Shown: one piece after another, positions 33,527 to 44,016 of the stretch | Layout: the number at the start of each line of letters is the position of its first letter | Position numbering within the stretch: the first letter of the stretch is position 1 | Assembly (NCBI GenBank): GCA_012064415.1 | Contig: SSNU01000302.1 | Span: forward strand, 1-64,000 | Origin: Gyrodactylus bullatarudis | Lineage: Eukaryota > Platyhelminthes > Monogenea > Gyrodactylidea > Gyrodactylidae | Reading direction: 5' to 3' | Length of the DNA: 64,000 nucleotides | Translations under genes and position numbers: made by a program | Notes under the pieces: model-generated | Told to the model about the DNA's origin: nothing | The model's input: the letters and a program-made list of their open reading frames with translations, nothing else | Database searches by the model: none

Positions 33527-34600
33527 TTGTTTGAGAACTCGAAAAATTATTATAGATATGTAGACGATACAATTCTTATAGTCAACAAAAACGAAGATAC
33601 CAAAGCCATATTGGAAAAATTCAACAATGCTCATAAAAACATTGTTTCTTCGAGTGGAATGTTGGTGAATAAAGATTCAACATCTAGAGAGAGCATCACT
33701 GTGTCTTGACAGTTTAGTTTTTAATTTTATCTACAAAGTCGAAGGTGTCTTTGATACTATGTTTACTTTTGAGAATTAGTTTTAATAATTCGGCTAACCA
33801 TTTCGCGATTCCGTGTGTTGCTGATTGGCTAATATCTAAAATTGGTCTGAATATTATGGTTTCTGGATCATCGTCCGGTGACATTTTGTGTATTTTTGGT
33901 TTTCCGTATAATCGATTTGGGTTGCTATTTGTGACTCGAAGTTCTTTGAACTTGGTTTCATTGATCACTTTGTTTGCTAAAAGCAGTTTCGGTTCGTCTT
34001 TGCACTTGTTTTCCAAGTTTTTAGGGTTGTAGTCAATTGTCGTCTTTTTCGTGAATTTTGTTGTGTCATTCAATATCTTTTCCATTTCTCTGATATAAGT
34101 AGTTTTCTTGATAAAAGAAAACCGGTCCCTTTGTCTAGGCTTGTTACAATGATGTCTTCTTTTCTTTTGAGTCTATTAATGGCTGTTATACGTCTTTTCT
34201 GTAGGAAGGGAAATTCAATTTTCTCTTTCATAAAATCTTGTGGCTGCAATATTTATTTGGAAGCTTTCGAGTTCTTCACTTGAGCTTGGTTTGTGGTTTT
34301 TGGTTTCGTCAAGAAATCTTTCAAAATTTTGAAATCCTTTACAAACAACCAAGGAAAAATCTGACAGCTCTCAAGACAGCAGAGGCTCTTTTCATTGAAA
34401 AAGAAAAGCCAAACTTGTGCGTACAGAAAGTAGCTATCATACCACTAGTCCTACCTAGAGGAACTTTAAAAACAATAGACACGAATGAAGAGACCAGAGA
34501 GAAATTAGCTAATTCCCAACCTCAACCAGATCCAGACCAAGAAAAAGGAATATGGCGGAAGGAAACCAAGATCAGAAAAAGATAACCAGATATTTCTCTC
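33527..34600. mobile_element. Scrambled Penelope-like element (sense-antisense-sense)
   Basis: Three blocks. 33527-33640 (+) encodes RT motif YYRYVDDTILIV. From 33641 to about 34300 the coding sense flips to minus: SLFTNIPLEETM, PILDISQSATHGIAKW, NRLYGKPKIHKM and SLDKGTGF, that is, the N-terminal RT half. From about 34315 to 34600 (+) comes the end of a GIY-YIG domain (KTAEALFIEKEKPNLCVQKV). About 100 RT residues between LFTN and YVDD are absent. Frameshifts near 33714 and 34085 add to the damage. It is a dead copy. Confidence 0.85.
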
Positions 34601-34914
34601 AAAATTAATACTAATAGAACTCAGATAATTAAACTCAAACCATTATTTTCAAAATCCTGTTTAGCATGGTCTATTCCATTGAAAGACCGTATCCAAATGT
34701 ACAAAGAACCAGTATACACACGCACATGGTAACTCTCCCACCACCAAATGTACTTGCATAATACCAACACCAAGAAAACCGAGAAGTACCAAAAGAAGCA
34801 CACACGCACTCACCTCTAAGGAGGTGAACAAAAAGAAGAGCCAATCAGATCAATTATCATCATTTCTTGTAATTTTTGTATATTAATCACTGATTAATAA
34901 TCAGGCATGTAAAA

Positions 34915-34956
34915 GATGAAGAGTATGCCACGACATAAAGCGCTGTTCTGGCATCG
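34915..34956 (+). ncRNA. Degenerate Penelope hammerhead remnant
   Basis: GATGAAGAGTATGCCACGAC resembles the Penelope ribozymes at 1411 and 43111, but the first core C and the GAAA are mutated. ATGCCA (34925-34930) pairs with TGGCAT (34949-34954), and ACA with TGT inside it. It follows the Penelope C-terminus by about 330 bases in the same sense, where a 3'-terminal ribozyme would sit. Confidence 0.5.
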
Positions 34957-37900
34957 CCTTTCTTTATAAATCTGTTCTAATACATAACTTCATTATCGTT
35001 TGGGAGCTGAATTTCGATTTTTCGATCATTATCACTACTTGAAAATTATTGAAATTTTGACAAATCGAAACAGTCGGAAATTTGACGGTAAGCTATCTTG
35101 TTTAATTCTGATCCTGATAAACTTCTTTTGACTATACTCTCAATTATAAATCAATAAAAATTTTCAATTTAAAAAATTTTTGAGAAAACCGGATTTTACC
35201 ACTCATTTAAATGAAAGCAATTTTTAAAAAGATTAAGAAAATAAAGTCCTAGCCAATCTGCAATATGTGTCGAAAAGAATTTTTTTTTTCAAAAGCATTT
35301 TTCATTTTATCAATTGACAATTTTGTGGAGTCATTTCTCGATTAAGCGGTTCTACCTAGACTTCTTATCAAGAGAACAAGGACCCTATTCACGTTGAAAA
35401 TTCTCACATTCTGCAAATGTTTCTTCTGATTGGATGGATGATAAATTGGAAAAGGGAACTGACCAATCAAAAGTGAGATTGAAAAGTAGAGAAATTTTCT
35501 CATATCCCTCTTTACCTCTCAAATATTCAATCACTCTCTCGACGTCATTCTGCCTTTCTTGAACTGGGAAGAGAGAAAATTATCACTGGAAATTTTACAC
35601 GACTGGTCATAGAGTGTTGTTGCTTGTTTTCCTCTTGTCCCGGGACTTGTCATATGAACGATTGAGCATAAAAGGAAATCATGTAATCCAGATAATGTGA
35701 GTTTTTTTAATCTTGATCCGAAATATCAGTATCGAATTGCTTTAAATCTTTGAAATCGATAGAAATTGGCCTAATTGTGGCCAGATTCAATGTTTTCAGA
35801 AATCTCATCTCATGTGCAAATTTTTACATAGGGGAACGAAATCTTTGTCTAATAGTTCTAGGGCAGTCAAAAGCCATATTTAAAAATTAAAAGAGAAAAG
35901 AAGCAAAAAAATCCTCTACAAGTGTGAATTTCTTGGAATGAAACTAAAAAAGATCTATTTACAATTTTTTATACATCTACTCATCCTCTTCTCGGATAGA
36001 ATATTATTGATATGATAAATTTTCTCATCTTCCCTCTAAAGTGATTGACATAAATGGTTGAGAACATTTCCACACACCTTGTCGTTGATGTTCTTATTGT
36101 GTGTTGGGAATTCAAAGAAAAATTATTTATTGATTCCTCATCTCTTGTCTCGATCAGACTTTTCTATGATTAGTAAACATTAGACTTCGATGAAAAATTT
36201 AGATCTTTACGGACTTTGGTGAGAAGATTGTTGTGCTATTGTAGTTTACTTTAAGCTTTTAATAGTCTCATAAAATTGTTTCCCCACTTCACTAACATTT
36301 AAAAAGGCTTCAATTTCGAATTTTTCAATTTTATATAAAAACTCGAGTGATGACAGACGTTTAGTTGGAGGAGAAATTCTTCATGAATTCAAAAGAATTA
36401 TAACCTTCAACTACCTAGGCCTATGTAAGCTTTTTATCTTTTCTCTCCACTGTTGCTATTTAATCGAGAGTTTTGGTGTTTTTTCAGCTTAAATTTATTC
36501 TAATTTTCTTCAACTTTTACTCAACTCTTTCAAAATTTGTAAATTATTATTTTCATTTATCTTTAAACTTTTATCATTATCAAAGATAAACTACTGATGA
36601 ACCTTTGAGAAATGTGCATTTGGTGTTAATATATTCTCTTTTTTCTACTTTTCCAACATTTAAATATTGTTCGCGGATTTTGATTTTCGTGATACTTGAA
36701 ACATTTTTAAACTTTTTTTATAAATTAATTTGCCAATTTGTGTTAATAAGATTTATCAACAGCAAAAATATTACCAATTTAGCTAATGTTGATATCAAAT
36801 TTTTTAGACTATCAAGATATCTATATTTTTAGAAGTAAAATTCACAAAATTTATCTTATAAAACCTCCTGTTATTACTTGCTTATTCCTTAATATTTTTG
36901 ACCAGACCAGATTATACGAAGATATCTTTATTATTTACTCATGTGTGATTTTGTGCAACCTAGACTTAGAAAGTGTCCTAGTAATTCTGAATTCAGTCGA
37001 TTACGGCTCTTTTGAATGATTCATGTGGTCTTTGGGAATAAATGAAGAAGTTCGATAACGTTTTGGTATAGACGCTATGATAATAAATCTAGAAAATTTT
37101 AAGCATAATTTCAAAATCTACATTGCACAGGAAGATGATTAAGTTACGAGCTACGCCAGAGAATGATTTTTCTGATTACAAAATTCCGAGATGAAATAAA
37201 TATGATTTTTATAAAAATTATAAATTCCCGAATTCATCGAGTATTGGTGTTATTTGAAAATTGTCAAATCTGAATAAGGTCTCCTGAATTAGTTATTGGG
37301 ATGTTTTTTTTAAAGAATGTCAAATAAATTCGAGAAGCACAGACTGTATTTTTGAGTGATTAACTTTTTGACTAGTTTAGATCTCTGATCATGCGAGGTA
37401 TCATTGGATATAGGTAATACCTATTAGGTATATTAAAACTTGCAGTTTGTTAAAGAGTAAAAACAAAATAAATGCATTATATTTTTAATTAATTTTTCAT
37501 AAATTTTCAACTTTGATACCAATTTTAAGAATGCTCGATTGCAAAATAAAATTCAAACTTATAACGGTTAAATTAGAGAACAGTTGCCCCCTCTTATTTC
37601 TCTCTAAGTTTACTTTGAATCGTGTTGGTCTTTTTATTATCGATGACATGAAAACGAATCCCTTTTTCATTTCATCGATGTTAAAAAGCCCTTAGTCTCT
37701 TTGTCACTCAGAAAAATTACTGCAAAACAAGAGGGGGAAAATCTTCTATAACTTTCTCATAGAAAATTTTTCCCTCTTTCGAATGATAACAAATTCCACT
37801 CTGAGATATCAAAGAATTAAGTCGAAAACATTGATTTATTTAATTTTCAACCAAGATGTTCTTCATGGACATGTTCGGCATGAATTTCCTAAAATATCTA

Positions 37901-38692
37901 TATTCTTGTAAATAATGTAATCTTTATAGGCGGTCAAAATAGCATTTTTTCAGAGAAATATTTGGATGAATTTTAAAAATATAATAACGAATCAGAAAAT
38001 ATTATATACTACTTTTAAGAATTCTTTTTTTTCGGTTAGGTAAGGCAGAATATTGCGAATCGTAATATTTTTGAATAAAAACTCTCAAGCCAGGCCTCAT
38101 AACGAGATTGATACGCTTTAGAATCTGTATTAATCAAAGAAAGAGATGGTAGTAATCAAGAAAAAATAAGATTTGTTCACATGTTACTATTTTTCTGTCA
38201 AAAAGAATGTAAAAATTGCAATCAATTGAATTTAGAATAGCAAAAATTACTTGATTAATGAACATTCGGCATCAGTCTCGAAAAGTGTTATGAGAAATGG
38301 TCGAAATCAGTCAACCATGGGGGAAATGTATAAAACTCGAGAATATTGTGTCTGAGATTGATTATTAGAAATTCAACAAAAATATAACAGTAAAGGGATT
38401 AAAGGAAATTTTGCAATTTGCCAGTGTAGATTTTAAATTAATTGTAATTTAGGAATGTAAATTATTCTGAGAAAGTTTCCGAAAATAAGAGAAAAAAATT
38501 CGTAATCCGTTTGTAATTAAAAATTGTGATTTCTTGTTTGTTTCAACGCTCGTTCAAAAGTATAAAATCTATCATTATTTCGCTATTTAAGATAAATATT
38601 ACACGTAAGATTAAGATGTGGGATATTCTGAGAAATCGAAAATATCAGTCATTGAATTATAAAGAATTGTAACTAATAATTTATAAGCACTT
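34957..38692. other. Intergenic, repeat fragments
   Basis: No gene is supported. Family A/B scraps lie at 34980-35180 and 35702-35815. 36330-36415 is related to the hairpin at 47305-47535. 37560-37745 is the plus-strand copy of the dispersed repeat described at 14975-15140. The open frames at 36605-37019 show no domain. Confidence 0.5.
37560..37745 (+). repeat. Dispersed repeat, plus copy
   Basis: Reverse complement of 14975-15140 with shared ATCGATGACATGAAAACGAA and AGAACAGTTGCCCC blocks. A third partial copy is at 52470-52570. Confidence 0.65.
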
Positions 38693-39129
38693 TCCACTGT
38701 TTCAACTTTTTGAACCCAAAATTTTTATCAATTTCCATGATTTGAAGCAGTTTGGTTATGATATTTAGGATCAACATTAGACGAAGAATTCGAATTCACC
38801 TGCAGAAGTTCACTGAAGTTCGTCAATACTGTGAACCATTTGAATTTCTCGATTATAACGAAGGCAAATTATCCAAAATCTGGAAGTTTAACTTTTTCTC
38901 AGAGACAGTAAGATCTTCGCTATCTCTATGGCCATATTCGAATTCTTTGTCTAATTTTGATCCCAAATATCATAACCAAACTGCTTCGAATCATGGAAAT
39001 TGATAAAAATTTTGGGTTCAAAAGCTCATTCCATTCAGAATTTAAATAATAATTTTTTTCTGTGAATCCGGAGAAAAATATCGAGTTTTTTGTAAAAATA
39101 GTAAATTCTCATCTTCATATCAACTAGCT
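38693..39129. repeat. Family A foldback copy, left arm truncated
   Basis: Interior blocks (AGACGAAGAATTCGAATTCA, CCTGCAGAAGTTCAC) match the 31067 copy. The right arm ends ATATCAACTAGCTATA. Confidence 0.65.
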
Positions 39130-40267
39130 ATATACTTGAACAAAATATTGCAAAACTGCTTAAATCGCCCATCGATAGGATAAATTTAATCCTAAAGTAT
39201 CTTAATATTATCCCACCAAATTTCGCTTCAAGTTCCTTTTTATAATAATAATAAATTAAATTAAAAAGGTTTTTTCACCGATCAAAATTGTAATATTCAT
39301 GAAAAATAAGAGAAATTTCGTTTTGAACTATTGAAATAATGTGAATTCAAGTTAAAATTATAAATATAAAACAATAAAAAACGTTTTTATTTTGAAAAAG
39401 GGGTATTTGCAAAACTAGGGGTGTTTATTCAGAATTAGTATGTTTTTAAATTGAAAAATCAAATCTTTTACGTAAGTGCATATAAAAGTAATTTCAGATT
39501 TAGTATTATATTCTTCGAAAAAAATCTTCACATCTAATTTACAACTCAACTATGAAAACAAGATGATCCAAAATCAACTTGATCAGAGTGTTTCCTCTCT
39601 GTTCTCTGTACAATTTCCATCTAATCAGGGGAAAACTTTTGGTCTTAATTGATATTAGATTCAAACGCAAGACTGAACAATAAATCCCAAAAGGATTTCT
39701 ACACAGAAACTAGCAGTATTTCGCGTTTATTTTTTTCTTATCACTTTTCGATCATAAAAATATATAGTTTAATAGTTTTCCCTAATAATTATGGACATTT
39801 TCCCTTTCTCCAAGCAAAATATTATTATCCTCTGTATATATAGGAATACTTATCGAAAACTATCTTGAATACAGTCAACTAGATCAAACGTTTTATAGAA
39901 TTTGACCTCCTCTCACTGAGGAATGATCCAAATTTTCACTTGTTTTTTTGATTAAAAATAATGCAGAACGAAAAATTTGTACCTGGCTGAATGATCATTT
40001 ATTTCATTTAAACCAAGAATTTAGCACGTCATTCTTGTAAGACAAACTTTTACACTAAATGATTTATATTGAAATTCCCAATGAGAGGATTTATTTGAAA
40101 GAGGATATCTTATAAATTTCATTCAATCTGGTTACAAAACAACTTAGATATTGAAGATTTAAGATCACACAGGAATATCTCTTGTTCAGAAGATTTTTTT
40201 CAATGCTTTAAATTTAGTGTCAACTATAAAATAAATTATCGTCTATCGCTAAAACCTAATTAATTAT
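39130..40267. other. Intergenic, no gene seen
   Basis: AT-rich. The start (TTAAATCGCCCATCGATAGG) repeats sequence near 22780, suggesting a dispersed repeat. Nothing else is supported. Confidence 0.4.
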
Positions 40268-40430
40268 AATTAATAAGTTAGTAAAGAAAGAACACACACA
40301 TTTACGGTAGGCTTTAATGCGTTTCGTGAGACTCTTCAGTATACCGAAAGTATTGAAACGACCAATAAAGAAATTTGTCCTAGCCTACAATACACGTTTT
40401 TGAGCTGTTTCTTTACTTACTTATAAATTA
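40268..40430 (-). repeat. Short inverted repeat with central hammerhead-like motif
   Basis: Arms TAAGTTAGTAAAGAAAG and TTTCTTTACTTACTTA, plus GGTAGGCT and AGCCTAC, surround a centre that on the minus strand reads CUGAAGA (40339-40333), GUCUCAC, then GAAA (40325-40322). A stem I CGGUA/UACCG can form, but stem III is lost. It has the same layout as the 21.5-kb element, with the ribozyme between inverted arms, though smaller and decayed. Confidence 0.5.
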
Positions 40431-42455
40431 GATAAACACCAAGTCTCTAAGGCAAAAAGTTTGACTTCTTCGCTACCAAACTAGAATCAAATCAGAGCTT
40501 TTATTCCATTTGAGAAGATGAATGAGTCTGCCAAATATTTTCTTCTTTGTCTGTAACACACATGGACATTTTCAAGGGGTAAAATGGATTTGTTTCTTTC
40601 TCTGTTTTTTTCTCCTTTCTGGATACATAGAACAACTCCTTGAAGTGTAATCCTCTCATCGGTTTGACTTCAGGGCAATTAATTTATTCCTCCTCTGAGA
40701 TAAGGGAAATTTCATTCAGTTTTCTTTTTTTAAAGAAATAATATTTTCCCAGTATATATATATGGCATAGGAATCATTTCCATTCATACAAAGGAGAAAA
40801 AGGTAGAGAGGAAATTAAATTAACTCCGAGTACTTTCTCTTTTGGTATCCCCTCTCTCATGATGGGAATATCTATCCTCGACTTTTGAATACCGATCCTT
40901 GAACATTTGCTCTTTCCAAATGTTGATGTAAAAAACTTGAGGCTGGTTAATGAATCAATATGGGGACACTTAATACAAAGTTGAGAACTATTGATTCACA
41001 CATTTAAAGAAAACGAAAGGGTAAGAATTTTGAGGATGATTTTTTTTCATGCCCCGCATTCAATCTTTTGTCTGTTCTATGGTTTGTGGATACCCTAATT
41101 ACGAATCTACCGTTGTTTTAATGCATTTCAGGAGTTATCGATCATCATTGATCATCAATGCGAATGATTTAGGATCTTTAAGCTTCTATATCTTCTTACT
41201 GGATCAGGAAAATTATCCGTGATGAGAAAGTTATGAATAATTGACCAAAAAAATTGTAAATAGAAGAGATAATTGCATGTATATTTTTTATCAGCTAACA
41301 AATTAGTGGATAATTTTCCAAGTTGATATGTAAAAGTAATGTTGAGCAACTAAAGTTGGTTCGAATCTGCAGACATGAACCCGTTCTAGAAATATACTAT
41401 ACGTCGTAGTCAAGAAATTATAAACTTGATCAATTGAAATGAATACGAAATTCAAGATAAAATTTGAGACCTGATGATCAATCTCACTCCAAAACTTTTT
41501 AGGATTTTTGAGATTCCTTAAATGTGTTATTCCAAATTTTGGCTAGTTCCGTATCGAGCTCAGTATTTCGCAAGCTTCTATTATTCTTATCAGAAAATAC
41601 CTAATATTTCAAGATAAAGCCTCATCATTAGGTTTAGAAAGATATACTGAATCAATGGTTGGTTGATATGTAGTTGGGAATCAATAATTCAAATATGTTA
41701 AAGAAATATCTTGCTTACTTTTAAAGTTTCAAGAAAAAAATTATTTTCATGAAAAATATGGAAATTAATTTGAAATTTCGATTTAGTGCCAAAATCCCAT
41801 TTTTTCAAAATTTGAATTGAACATTTTTATTGATTTGAAAGGTTGATTTATTTCAAAAGAAGTTTCATAGGATCAATATTAGACAAGAAACATAACATAT
41901 ATGAATTTTTCGATAAAAAATCGAGATTTTTTCGTAAAAATCATAAATTTCCAACTTCAAATCAATCAGCTTTATTAATGCTATTCCTTAAGTCCGAGTC
42001 CAGATTAGCACGAAAAAGACTTTGGTTCCAGCCGATGTGTTTACTGATGGGTGTTATAATTATTTTTAGGTATTATTTTTTGAGGCTCTAGTTAAAATTA
42101 GTCTTACACCTGGAAAAAAAAATAATCTTCAACTCGATATATTTTCTTTTGAAGAACAGAACAACAATGAATTATTGAGGATTATCACAAAAAATTTTCC
42201 TCGTGAAAAAAGAAAAGTGTTTGAATGAACATGACTAAAGAAGATAGAGGAAAAATGGCTTTCCTGTAATAATCTAATCATAGAGAACAAAAGGACTCTG
42301 ATTTGAATTAGTAAGATTAATTCAATCTCAATATAGAAGGATTGAGCCATCTATAAAATGGAGTGAATTTCAAAATATTTACACAATTTCGGTTTTACTC
42401 AGAGACATTTTACTCAATAGGTTGATATAATACAAGAATCTGAAAATTTAAAACT
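40431..42455. other. Intergenic with one decayed foldback
   Basis: 41658-41970 is a short family B copy (GTTGATATGTAGTTGGGAAT to its complement). Otherwise AT-rich without recognised features. Confidence 0.45.
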
Positions 42456-43039
42456 TAACTCAACCCAAATTATTTCTTTCATCACACAAATGATTCAACC
42501 AAAATAATTACGCTGATTCCGAATCTGAATTGCTTTTTGGAAGCCGACTTATCCTTTCAAAGATACTAGAGGATACAACAAGCATTTTTGGCTTTAAAAC
42601 CAGCTATCGTCTAACCTATGAGAGTAATCTAGCAGGCAATTGCATATTTAATATCGACAGCTATAGTTTAACTATAGAAAATTCTTTTATTTTTCCTGAG
42701 GCAAATAGGTATTCAAAAAAACGTTCTAAATATCAGTGAATAAATATCTTTATGAACTATTAATATTTTTGTAGCTTATAATAAATATCCTTTACAATTA
42801 GGGATGAAAAAGTAAACCTGTTTGACATGAAGATGAGAATTTACCATTTTTACAAAAAAATCGATATTTTTCTCCGGATTCACAGAAAAAATTTTTTTTT
42901 TGAATTCTACATGAAATGAGCTAATAAGTTGTGGATATTCGAAAAAAATCAATCTGACCAAAATTAGGCTGTTCAACTTTTTCTCGGAGACAGTAAGACC
43001 TTCGCTATCTCTATGGCTAAATTCGAATTCTTTGTCTTA

Positions 43040-43785
43040 TTAAAATAAATAAGAAAGGATGCCGAGAAAATTTTTGAGGAATAAGCGCTTTATTTCAGGC
43101 ATACTCTTCAGCCTCATCGGTTTAAGCATGTCATTTTCCAACTTGGCTAGGAATAGATCCGCTAGTAATGGTCCCAGGGGTGATCCCATTGCAACTCCAT
43201 CTTTTTGAATATAGATTTGGTTATTGAAAGAAAATGCTATGTTCTTAGAACATAATTCTAAAAGCTTCCGAACCCAGTAAAATGAGATAGGAAACTTTAC
43301 TTTGTTCACCTTTACATAATCGCAAATGAATTTGATCGTTTCTTCTAGTGGTACATTTGTAAATAGAGATGAAACGTCAAAAGAAACCATTTTGAGGTCT
43401 TTTATGTTTGAATCCTTTACTCTGTCCACAAAATCGAAAGAATCCTTCAGCGAAAATCTACAGATCTCCTCTCTCATCGGTGTTAGAATTTCTACCAACC
43501 ACTTTGCTAGTTTGTGTGTAGCAGATTGGCTCTGATCCAATACTGGACGGAACGGAATAACTAGATTACTGTCCTGTAAGTTCATTTTATGTATTTTTGG
43601 AAGCCCATACAAACGATTCGTATTACTGTTAGAGCATCTGAGTTTGTTATAAACCACTTCATCAATAACCTTGTTTGTTTTCATTTCTTTTAATGTCAAA
43701 TTCACTTTCTTTTCAAAAATTAAAGGTTGGTAGTCTTTTGTTTTTGTTCTTGTCCTAGTAAATTTGGAAGAGTCTTGAAGGATTT
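43040..43785 (-). mobile_element. Penelope-like RT fragment nested in a foldback element
   Basis: The minus frame from 43705 reads NRLYGLPKIHKM, FRPVLDQSQSATHKLAKW, SLFTNVPLEETI and QKDGVAMGSPLGPLLADLF, which are RT motifs before the catalytic YxDD. The YxDD box itself is missing: after LENDMLKPM the sequence jumps to a hammerhead module at 43115-43059. More RT sequence is visible upstream to about 43785. The copy is both 5'-truncated and internally deleted, so inactive as a protein. Confidence 0.88.
43059..43115 (-). ncRNA. Hammerhead ribozyme candidate of Penelope fragment
   Basis: Minus-strand order: stem I arm GAGG (43115-43112), core CUGAAGA (43111-43105), G, loop UAUGCC, U, core GAAA (43096-43093), stem III AUAA/UUAU (43093-43090 with 43084-43081), cleavage base U43080, stem I arm CCUC (43079-43076). 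AUGCC in loop II can pair with GGCAU (43063-43059). Core position 7 is A, which the fold tolerates. Stem II is one G-U pair, so folding depends on the loop pairing. Confidence 0.65.
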
Positions 43786-44016
43786 TGGTCAGATTGAATT
43801 TTTTCGAATATCCACAACTTATTAGCTCATTTCATGAAGAATTCAAAAAATTATTATTTTTTCTGTGAATCCGAAGAAAAATATCGAGTTTTTTGTAAAA
43901 ATAGTAAACTCTCATCTTCATGTCAACTAGCTTTATTTCAAGTATCTTTCAGTTCAAATTATCGCTTGAGAAAGGGATGTGTTCCACTGGTGGAACAATG
44001 AGACATGAAGGGTTAA

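Larger units (their letters stand above)
42456..44016. mobile_element. Three-level nest: TTAA-type element, foldback A, Penelope
   Basis: 42456-42815 and 43935-44016 are the left and right parts of the element that is uninterrupted at 54735-55224. Between them sits a family A foldback (about 42816-43934, flanked by TA). Inside that foldback sits a minus-strand Penelope fragment (about 43040-43785). Matching of outer flanks to the intact copy around GGGATGAAAAAG and AAGTATCTTTCAG defines the insertion point. Confidence 0.8.

Noticed and set aside
33527..34300. Twin-priming inversion as the simple explanation of the Penelope scramble
   Set aside because: Block order is sense 3' part, antisense 5' part, then sense C-terminus, which twin priming alone does not give.
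34915..34956. A third active Penelope hammerhead
   Set aside because: The first core C and the GAAA are mutated; kept only as a remnant.
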